From NCBI GenBank assembly GCA_000733355.1, contig JNVV01000057.1, forward strand, positions 62,001-126,000: a DNA stretch of 64,000 nt, in the 5' to 3' direction. The translations under genes and the position numbers were made by a program. Of this stretch, positions 34,814-43,716 are shown piece after piece (position 1 is the stretch's first letter; every line of letters starts with the position of its first letter). The notes beneath the pieces were generated by a model, which saw only the letters and a list, made by a program, of their open reading frames with translations, was not told the origin of the DNA and made no database searches. The stretch is from Falciphora oryzae. Its lineage: Eukaryota > Ascomycota > Sordariomycetes > Magnaporthales > Magnaporthaceae.

Positions 34814-35253
34814 ACGTGGTTCACAAGCGAGCCGCGCACACAAGCGAGTCGCGCACTTTAAAATCCTATATTAAACGGCGTTTTTTTTCAATTAAATAAC
34901 TCGCTCGATTTGGAGCTAAATTCCACCAAAATTAAAACAGTTATATTTAATTGTATAAAGATTATAATTTGAATTTTCCGCATTTTTATTATTACCCCTT
35001 TTAGGTTAGTTTGCAACACTGTGTATTATACTGTGTAAAATATGCAAAATATGCAAACTAACCTAAAAGGGTTAATAATAAAAATGCGGAAAATTCAAAT
35101 TATAATCTTTATAAAGTTAAATATAACTGTTTTAATTTTAGTAGAATTTAGCCTTAAATTGAGCGAGTTATTTAATCGAAAAAAAACGCTGTTTAATATG
35201 GGATTTTGAAGTGCGCGACTCGCTTGTGTGCGCGGCTCGCTTGTGAACCACGT
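34814..35253. mobile_element. Intact 440-bp fold-back MITE
   Basis: An almost complete palindrome with arms of roughly 200 bp. Ends ACGTGGTTCACAAGCGAGCC and its reverse are flanked by TA (34812-34813 and 35254-35255). The inner arms share ACCCCTTTTAGGTTAGTTTG / CAAACTAACCTAAAAGGG. It is the same family as the split MITE at 32486-41766, but its subterminal repeats are variants (ACAAGCGAGTCGCGCAC). Confidence 0.93.
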
Positions 35254-35600
35254 TATTTATTTTTTCGCTTTTACTATCCGCTTCCAATCCGCTAACTCCA
35301 CGGTATTTTTCAAATTTCCCTTCGGCAAAACGTTACCGAAAACGTTTTCGACAAAATACTATCGGAATGCCGGAAGGACGTTTTTAATAAAATAAAACGG
35401 GATATAAACAATAATAGCCTCCGTCGTCGTTTTCCTGCCAACCCCTTTTAATAATTTCCTCGGTTTTCCTTTTATAACGACTCGGTTACGTAGCGCCGGT
35501 GTTTGCGTGGTTTTTTTTTCCTTTTCGCTTTTCGGGTATGGTGCTTTCGTTTGCTTTTTTATAGTTTTTTTTGGTTCGGTTCGTTTTCGGCTCGGTAGCG

Positions 35601-38600
35601 TTAATTTTCCTTTTCTCTCCTTATACGTTTTTTCTTTGCCTTTTTAACCGCCCTAAAATTTAATAATCTTCTTATGCGAAACATTATGCGTATTACTTTT
35701 TTAAACGGTATGCCCCCTATTTCTTACAGCTTAAAATACGCTTTCCGGCTATTTGTTTGCGCTAGCCCGGTACCTTCCCGCTGTTTATCCTATCGGGCGC
35801 ATTGGGTTAATACGTGCCACGTTATTTCCCTTTATCCGCTGCCACACTCGCACAATAGCGTCGCCGCGTCGGGTACGCCCTTACTAAATAGGAACGAATT
35901 TAACCCTAATTTTTCCGTTTTAACTTAAATTGCTACCAAATTGTGTGCTTTTAGCATCTTTTCGTGGTATTCGACCATCTTTTCCGTAAATAGGGGGTTG
36001 TCCGCTAGGTACGCGGTCTTATACCGGTTCGCTTTCTTCGCTATTGCCGTTATATTAGCTATTTTCAACTTTTATTCCATTGTTACGTTAAAGTTCCAGC
36101 GCTTTACGTGCTTATGTTTGGATTTCCAATCTTTTCCGTGGGGGGCAAGTACTCGTTTCGGTTTTGGCGCTATTTCAAACCGGTTCTATCGTATTACCCA
36201 CTTTTTTTTCGCTTATCCGCTTTAAGAGTGGGGCCTTTTTTTTCGTTCTTTATAGCCGAATTTTTAAAAACGGTCCGCTATTTTCGCTATTATTTCGTTA
36301 ATGCGCTACGTTATCCCGGTTTTTTCTTATTTATTTTCCGTATTTATAACCCTTTCGTTTAAATATAAGTTTAAAAGCGGCACGTAGGTTTTTATTTCAA
36401 AGTATACCAGCGAGGTTGCTTTATAAACTCCAGCCACCACTTTAAAATATGCTTTTTATTTTTTCGCCATTTCTTTAGCTGCGCCCCGGGGCCGACCTCG
36501 GGGTTCCGTTAATAAATGGTAAGCTGTCGCTTTATAAACTAATGCATTGCGGCACACGACCGCGTACAGCTACCTCGCGCGTACGAAGCTGCTTCCCCAC
36601 GTTACCGCCGCAAGTTTTATTATTGCAAATTACTATCTTTTTTATTTGCCCTTTGCTTATTTGGTGTAGGCGTTAAAATTTAGCTTATGGTTTAGCCAAA
36701 CTCTTAAAAATCTCGCCGATAGCGTTGGTTGCACCTGTGTATTTCCGGTGCGGACCTGGGTCCGGTTTAAGGTTTTAATAAAATGGAGCAGCTCGGTTTT
36801 GGCCGCGTTAAACGTTATTCCTGTCTTTTTTGCCCATATCTGGCACGTATCCCAAACCTGTTTTAACAGCCGGGCCGTTTCCGCTATAATTCCCCCTATT
36901 GCTATAAGGTTGGTGTCGTTAGCGAAACCGATTACCGTTATCCCTGGTATTTTTTCCAATTTGTTGTAAAGCAACGCAATGTATAGGATAAATAGTATAA
37001 ATGAAAGTGGTAAGCTTTATAGTACTTTTGCTATTATTTATATAAACGTAAACGTATTTCCATCAAACCGGAGCCGGGCCGTCCTACCTATTAGCCAGCT
37101 TTTAATCCACTTAATTGTTTTTAGCGGAAATTTTTGTTTTCGTAAAGTATTGAAAAGTTTAATGTGGTTAACGTTATCGAATGCTTTTAATAGGTCGAAC
37201 TACAACAGCGAAACTGTAACGCCGTAATTCCACGCCGTTATTACGGTATTTGTCACTTGTCTAATAGCAAACTCGGTATTGCGTTTCCTTTTATTGCCCA
37301 TTTGCCTTTCCGGTAACAGTCCTCTTTTTTCCGCTTCGGTTGCGATCCGTATTCCTACGATCGCTTTTATAACTTTAGATATAAACAAAAAGAATACGAT
37401 CGGTCGCTACCCTTTTATTGTTTTTCTATTTTCCGTATTTTTCCCCGGCTTAAGGAGCATTACCGTTAGTGCGTTTCGGAAGCGTTTCAGGAAGTATTCG
37501 AATTCGAAGCTAGCGTTAGCTATTTTGGATATAGCTTCCTAGCATGGTTCCCCGCACGCTTTTAATAGTCCGTTCGGTAGGTTATCCGCTCCCGGAGCTT
37601 TTTAATTCCGGGTTCTTTTCAAAACCGCTAATATTTCATTTCCTTTAGGGTCCATTCGGTAATTAATTGGAAATGGGTTAATAAAAGTGTAATTTTCGAA
37701 CGTGGTATCCCCGACGTTTGTTAGGTCCGTTTCCGGGTTAAGGTAGAATTTGGCTGCTAGAACTGTAGCCTTATTAGCGTGGGAGTTCGCTAGCCTTTGG
37801 TTTCCTTCTTTAAACCGGTTCAGGTCCGGTAACCTGGTTAGGTCCCGTTTTTTATAGCTCCGTAATCTCGCCCATCGTTCGATGTTCCAAAAAACAAACT
37901 TTAAATCCTGTTTTTTTAACGCTTCCCTAATAAACTCCCTCCAGTATGCGTTAGAAGCTTTCCTTTTTTCCCTAATAAAAGCTTTATCAGCTGCTTTCAA
38001 TTCCTCGTAGCTTTTTTGTATTTTTAACCGTATATATGCGCGTCGGCACCGCTTCGTTTCTTTAGCTAATTTCGTAAGCGTTAAATTCTAATACGGTATT
38101 AGCTTAAAACTTGTTGTAATTTTTCGTTTCGCTGCTAGCTCGTTAGCGATTTGGGTTAGTTGGTCTATTAATGTATCCACCTGGTTATTTATATCGTTTA
38201 GCGTTTCTATATCCTCGATTTCGATATATTATTTAGCCAGTTACAACGCTTTTTTTTTGTCGTTTCTAAGGTCGGTATTAACCTCTTTCCACACCCATCC
38301 TTCTGCCTTTTTTTTACGAAGCGGCTCCGCTCCGCAATCGATCGAAATCATTTAAAAGTAATGGCCCGACCCCCTTATCTCGTCGTCCCTGCCCTCGTAT
38401 CTAACAGCTAAAGTATCAGATACCCACGCGTAATTGATAGTGCTTTTTCGTTCGCCGAACCTTTCTTTTATTATTTCCCCGTAAAACGTTGTTAGTTCGA
38501 GCCGCTACCGGTGCGCTAGCGCGAATAATAGCTCGAACCTGGCGTCTTCCCGATTGTGCATATCCCATATTGGGTGGTACATGTTAAAATCCCCTACTAA

Positions 38601-39600
38601 TACGGCGTGGTTCCGAAGCGGTGTTATTTCGATTTCGGTTAAGGGGGTATGCCATTCTCCTAATACCCGGGGGTTTAGCGAATATATTAAGTAAATGTCG
38701 ATATTCCCTATTGGGGTTTATAATATAATTGCTACCTGTTAAAAGAACTAATGTATTTAGCTTAGGTTGAGTGCATAGGCCCAACCTACCATGTACTACT
38801 TTTATTAGATTATCTACCCTGTACTGTTGTGGAGTTGTGCACAGGAGTAGCGGGCAGGGCTTATAGCGTACCCGGGGGTGGCTTACAGCATTTATAGCGC
38901 TTACTGAAAGCTTGAAGGTGGCCTGTAGCCCCTGTAGGATGCCTAAGCACCCAAGTCAGCCGTTGTGGGTCGCACTGACTCGCCTACCCTGCACATCTAC
39001 CCTATACAGAATTGGTCAGGAGTCAATTTGCATAAGTCAGAATTGGAGGCTCAACGCGGAGATGGGTTTGGTGGTCGTGGGTCGATTTTTTGGAAACCCT
39101 ATACAAAATAATTTTTCGGAAAATCGTTTGCGGCACCGGAAGCCCCTACGGCGGAGAACCCGCGGGATCAATGTCGGTAGGTATATGAGGGAAGCGATTG
39201 TTGGCGCCCCTCACCTGCAATACAAGCCTGTTCCACCCACTAAGCTTAAGGCCCCGACAGCGCTATTTATAGCGCCTGTTAGGGCCCAATCCAACTAACC
39301 GAAACCCTGCTAGCCACTGTGACTGCGCTGCAAATCCCCGATTTGACCTCCCAATATCAATACTACCCAATCGTATCCGCTCCGGCTTCTCCACGTTGCC
39401 GGGTTTAATCGTTAGTGGACATATAGTACTGCGTTCGATCTTGTGTCTGCTTAGTAATATACCAGCTCGTAATTGCATCCGGCTGGTCTTTTCGGGTCTC
39501 CGTGCTGGTCCAGCTCCGGTTTTTATATAACTATTATATCGTATTCCTTTTTACTAAAAAGCGGTATATCTCCTTTTCCGTTTCCTTTTCCCATATTTTA
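35601..39600 (-). pseudogene. LINE ORF2 (Tad1-type endonuclease/reverse transcriptase), disrupted
   Basis: Endonuclease pieces are KEYDIIVI near 39560 and GYDWVAIIL...TPIGNIDIYLIYSLNP (interrupted by the insert at 38737-39362), then GDFNMYHPIWDMHNRE near 38580. Reverse transcriptase follows: LPERQMGNKRKRNTEFAIRQ (about 37310), a LLKAFDNVNH block (about 37180) and the active site FANDTNLI (about 36910), where FADD is expected. A C-terminal CCHC-type finger has CECGSG...WHVLTQC (about 35815-35860), typical of Tad1-like elements. The frame ends at a TAA at 35601-35603. Stops and Asp-to-Asn changes are RIP-like. Confidence 0.85.
38737..39362. repeat. 626-bp insertion in the LINE endonuclease, probable solo LTR
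   Basis: Starts TGTTAAAAG, ends ATCAATA, with 5-bp duplications CTACC (38732-38736 and 39363-39367). Removing it restores GYDWVAIIL in the LINE frame. The final ATA would be ACA before a C-to-T change, giving the TGT...ACA ends of an LTR. Its composition is less AT-rich than the LINE around it, so it is younger or escaped RIP. No coding content. Confidence 0.75.
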
Positions 39601-39699
39601 ATATAGGATTGTTATTACCATAAGGATTTTAATAGGCGTTTTTATACGTCGAACGGAATTGTGCTATCTCTAATCGGTAGCGGCTCGGATAAAGGTAAC

Positions 39700-41160
39700 G
39701 GCTTTAACGGGGCCGGTGTTCGTCCTTATCCTCCGGCTGCTTCTGCTTGGATTTGTTCGTCTGCCGTAATTGGGGGTTAAGCTAGCCGGGAGCTCGCTTT
39801 AAAGGCGTGGTTTGTTGTAAGTGGCGGTCGTGTGGCGGTCCGGCCCCTGGGTGGCTGCGAATTCTTACGGGGTTTGCCGGGTTTTCGGCGGCCGGGGGAC
39901 CGGATTAAGGAGTCGTTATTTGTGTCCGAATTTTATTTGCGCCTTTTGCTAAGGCTCGGTAGTCCTCCGATACCGGGGGGTATACGCGTTTAAAAGATGG
40001 GGAAGGTGGTGGTGGCTTTTGTTTGTTTAGGGGCTAATCTTTCCAGCATAAATCTCCTTAGCCGGTTCTGGTATGCTTTTTTCGCTTTCCCGATCGCCCG
40101 TTGCGCTATTTCGCAGCCCCGGTTAAACGCCGGGTGCGGTTCGCCGCAGTTTGCGCATTTGGGTGTAGCTTTGTTATGTTAGGGGTGGGCGTCGCATTAA
40201 CTTTTTTTTTTTTAATATTGCGGTTTTCCGTAATGCGGGCAGCGGCCCGGTTTTTTGCAAAACTTTTATCGGTGCCCCCATTCGTAACAGTTATAATACT
40301 AGATGGCTTTAGCGTTTGGTATAAACGGCTCGCATTTGAATAGTTCCGCTTATATTACCAGTCCTTGCTTGTAAGCTTGGTCCGCGGCGGTTGCGGACCC
40401 GATTCGTGCTAATATTATAGCGTATCCGTAAAGGGTGCGGGCTAGCCATACGTGCACTAATTTAACTTCCGCGTTTCGGTTTTTAGCGTTTAGGTTACGA
40501 ATAAGTTGGTTTAGGTCCTTCGGTAGTGTTGTTTATTTTACTCCTTTAATTATTACGTCGTATGTCCGTTCCCGGATCGTTACCTGGTTTCCAAACACCT
40601 TTTTTACCCATTCGTCCCTTTTCCTATATTCGTTTGCGTTTGCGTAAAAGCATACTACCACGTTTCCGCTTTAAAGCCGCTTCGTTACCCGTACCGCCGT
40701 ACCGAATTGGTTATTTAATACCCGCTAGGTATCGATTTGCGATCGGTTTTTAATTGCTTTCGGGGCTTTTTTTACGGCTACGATTATTTCGCGTTCGATT
40801 TTTAACGGTATGAATCGCGGGGGGGGATGCGTCGTATTCGGGTATTGTTGTCGCGTTCGGTTCGGCGCATTTCCGTCCGGTATTAGGACCGGTAGGTCCG
40901 TGGCGAAGGCAAAAGCGTAGGACTTTTTGGTGTTAATTAGTGCATTTTTAACCTTTATAAGTATTTCTGCTTTCAATTCCTGTAGTGTCGCTTTGGTTAC
41001 CGGTCCGTTTTCGGTGGCGTCGCGCTTGCGAGCCGTTTCCGCGTCGACCTTTAGCTTCGTCAATTCCGATACCAATTGCAGAACTTCCAGCAACTTTCCA
41101 CTAATTACAAAGGGTTTTAGTTTGTTAATGATTTCGTCTTCTTTTTCCTCCTAACGGCCG
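39700..41160 (-). pseudogene. LINE ORF1 (gag-like) with zinc knuckles, disrupted
   Basis: Minus-strand frame from about 41154 includes VTKATLQELKAEILIKVKNA (coiled-coil-like). Further on it contains YYNCYEWGHR...KFC (first knuckle, its first Cys now Tyr, near 40290) and CANCGEPHPAFNRGC (second knuckle, near 40112-40160). ORF1 proteins of Tad1-like LINEs coat the RNA. Many stops. Confidence 0.7.
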
Positions 41161-41768
41161 CGCGCCGGTCTTTTGTCGGTGTCGGCATTCCCTCGCGCGT
41201 CCGGAGGCGCGTTGGGGGGATCCACCGTCGAGGCGTGTCGACTGGCCGCGAGCCCGGAATCGACTTCTATCGATTCTAGGCCCGCGCCGTCGGCGCGCGC
41301 CCGATGCGGCATCGATCCTGGGTCAAGTCGGGTGCGAGGAGTTCGATTCCGGTGTCAAAATTGAATTATCTCGGAGGGCTGTCCGGCTGCGCGATTTCAA
41401 GCTCGCAACGTTTTTGTCCACGTTATATAATTATTTAACAAGAATTTAAACAGTTATATTTAGCTATATAGTGAAGTTAAATTAATTTTTTCAAATTTTT
41501 ATTTTTACTTTTTTAGGGTTAGTTTTACAAAATTGTAAAAAATTCACAGTATTTTACATAGTGTTTAAAACTAACCCTAAAAAGGTAATAATAAAAATCG
41601 GAAAAAATGAATTTAAATTTATTACATAGTTGAATATAACTGTTTAAATTTTTGTTAAATTTGGCGTTAAATTGGGCGAATTATTTAATTGTAAAAAAGC
41701 GCTGTTTAATATGCATTTTTCAGGTGTGTCGCTCGCTTGTGTGTGTCGCTCGCTTGTGAACCACGTTA

Positions 41769-42194
41769 ACCTAATTAACAAATCGTAACTTTTTTCCGAT
41801 TGCCTTCGTCGAAGTAAATCGAACGCAAGTTACGGGGTCTCCTTACGAGCCCTATAAACCTGGTAATCGACCTATAACCTATCGGTTATTAATACCCGGT
41901 ATTAACCCCAAAACGCTTACGTTATGCCCATTTTTTGCCCTCGCTTTACTGCCTCCCTTTCAATTTAAACCCTTTAAAATGCATTTTCTCCCTCAATTTT
42001 AGCTTGTCCTAAACCAGGATTAGATGCTAAATGTTATGGCACGTAGCCTTGGTAGGGTTCGGTGCCAGGCTCGGCCACCTGTCGCACGGGCGCCTGGCAG
42101 ATCCGTGCGACAAGTGGAGCTCGGCTCGATTGCCCTAAGGCAATCGATCCGAACAGGTGCAACGCACAAACTCTTCCTTTTTTGTTCCTTAACT
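41769..42194. other. Harbinger internal spacer with two hairpins
   Basis: Between the MITE and the end of the transposase gene. Perfect inverted repeats TGTCGCACGG/CCGTGCGACA lie at 42080-42089 and 42103-42112. TCGATTGCC-CTAA-GGCAATCGA lies at 42126-42147. This stretch is more GC-rich than its surroundings. Confidence 0.7.
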
Positions 42195-43322
42195 TTAAAT
42201 AGCCAAATCAACCTGAGGGTTTGTTGCAGCTCGGCCTCTTCGCCCTCGTTGGTGCCGTGACACTAAAAATACTTTGGCTTCCTTTTTTAAAATAAAATTA
42301 TGCAAACCCGTAACGGCCAACACAATATCGACTTGTAAACGGATACGGTAATCGGGCGGCGTGCCCCTAATAATTTTCTAACGGCCTTTAAAATCACTAA
42401 AGGCCCTTTTAACAACAACGCGCATTTTCGCATAATGCAAGTTAAAAAGCTCGGCAGGGGTTTCCGGCCGGGCAAGGCTTTATTTTTGGAAGTAATACCT
42501 CGTCGCGATAAAAGGCGTTATTACCCCGGTGCCCTGGAAAAAGCCGGCATCCCCAAAGTAAAAATAACTCCGGGGGACTCGAAATCCGGCTTGTTAGGCC
42601 TCCTTAAGCAATTTGGAGTCGTACATCGAGCCTTCAGCGCCTGCCATAACGAAAACGAACCGCCCGCCGTAATTTACGGCCGCCAAAACGTTTTATGCAA
42701 TAGGCCCCTTCCGACTCCTCCACGCAACTCCCGCATCTGCGCTAACTTTAGCGTTGATCAAGGTCCCGTCGACGGCTCCCAGGCAGCCAGCGAAGGCCTC
42801 CCGGACCTCCTGACGCCTGCAATCAGGCCAGGAGACGTTAAAAACCTCCGGCAACGTTACAAACGCGACGTGGAAGGCCAGCATGGCTTGCAATACCTCG
42901 TGGAAATACCGGTGCGTTATCAAGGGACTGCGGCCGAAAAGGTGGGCCACGACTCTAAGGGAGACTCCCTGCCCACAGGTGTACAGGAAAAAGGCTACTT
43001 TTTCGCCTAACGAAACGCCTCTCGACCCCGTTAGCCCTGTATTCCTGTTCAGCCAGTCGCAAAGGGCCTGGAAAGTGCTTTGGTCGACTCGGAAAAGCTC
43101 CTTAAAGGCCGGGGCGGCCTCGGGTTTTTGCCAGTACCGGAAAAGGTTGTTACCGGAAAAGATCGTCGTATACACGGTCCGAAGGCCTCCGCCTAAGCCG
43201 TAGATAGATCCGGTAATGCAGGTGGCCGTGATGGCCCGCATATAAAGAAGGAAGATCTGACGGACTTTGCGCCGCGACAGGGCCTGGGAGGTAACGAAAG
43301 AGGTATCCATTGGATAGAGCAA
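42195..43322 (-). pseudogene. PIF/Harbinger DDE transposase, disrupted
   Basis: A single 376-codon frame from ATG (43322) to TAA (42195-42197) with four internal stops, each explained by CAA-to-TAA or TGG-to-TAG. Landmarks: FHEVLQAMLAFH, then GCLGAVDGTLI (first Asp), MAGAEGSMYDSKLL (second Asp), YFGDAGF, and NLHYAKMRVVVKRAFSDFKG where the third catalytic residue should be Glu (ERAF). It reads Lys, another G-to-A change. The protein would cut and insert the element as a complex with the Myb-like partner. It converges with the Myb-like ORF. Confidence 0.87.
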
Positions 43323-43680
43323 AAAAAGGCGAGTCGAACGGTATATTTGGTGTACTCAACGGGCAAAGATTGCGGTCAAAATGAACGAGTTAACTTGGTG
43401 CACCCTACTCCCTTCACTTGATCCGGATCCCCTCGATCTTCTATACTGGGAGGCCGGCCGGCCCTGTCCCTCTTTGACCCTCCCAGACCCTCCCAGACCC
43501 TCCCTGATCAAGGGTCACACGTGGCTTACAGGGCCTCTATCTACGCGACTCGTTGGCCTGGTCAAAAGGGTACTTCTGGCGGGCCTTGAGCTATATTTAT
43601 TAGGCTTTTTACAAGGGCCAGGGAGCCCCTGGCCCGGATCCGCAAACCGGTTTTCAAGCGGTTTTCGAAAATAGTATGGA

Positions 43681-43716
43681 AAAACCAAAAAACCCGATTA
43701 CCCTAGAACAGCCCCT
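43681..43716 (-). repeat. Right terminal inverted repeat of the Harbinger element
   Basis: Reverse complement reads GGGGCTGTTCTAGG, then GGGTTTTTTGGTTTTT. Subterminally (43615-43635) there is a near-perfect palindrome, GGGCCAGGG-AG-CCCCTGGCCC, perhaps a protein-binding site. Confidence 0.8.

Larger units (their letters stand above)
32625..41432 (-). mobile_element. LINE-bearing insertion of 8.8 kb (Tad1-type), RIP-degraded
   Basis: Bounded by a perfect 16-bp target duplication, ATTTAACAAGAATTTA (32609-32624 and 41433-41448), of the variable-length type LINEs make. The right three-fifths is a minus-strand non-LTR retrotransposon with gag-like ORF1, then endonuclease, reverse transcriptase and a C-terminal zinc finger. 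The right (5') end is GC-rich. The left 3 kb beyond the ORF2 stop (35601) is longer than a usual 3' UTR. It holds tandem repeats and a possible + strand ORF, so a second element may be joined here. No poly-A is visible at the left border. Confidence 0.75.
32486..41766. mobile_element. Pogo-type fold-back MITE, split by a LINE-bearing insertion
   Basis: Left piece 32486-32624, right piece 41449-41766, flanked by TA (32484-32485 and 41767-41768). Both ends start ACGTGGTTCACAAGCGAGCG, close to the Fot1 ends nearby. Together the pieces make about 457 bp, much like the intact MITE at 34814-35253. No coding capacity. It is presumably moved by a Fot1-type transposase. Confidence 0.85.
20933..43716. 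mobile_element. PIF/Harbinger transposon expanded by nested insertions
   Basis: The left end starts GGGGCTGTTCTAGG (20933). The right end, read in reverse, starts with the same 14 bases (43716 downward). After a short divergent stretch both continue GGTTTTTTGGTTTTT. The 3 bases outside both ends are TTG (20930-20932 and 43717-43719); a 3-bp target duplication is characteristic of this superfamily, though TWA is more usual. Between the ends lie the two genes expected of the family: a Myb/SANT-like protein (+) and a GAVDGT-type DDE transposase (-). Subtracting the three first-order insertions and their duplications leaves about 4.25 kb, a normal Harbinger length. Both genes carry stops, so it is dead. 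Confidence 0.82.
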
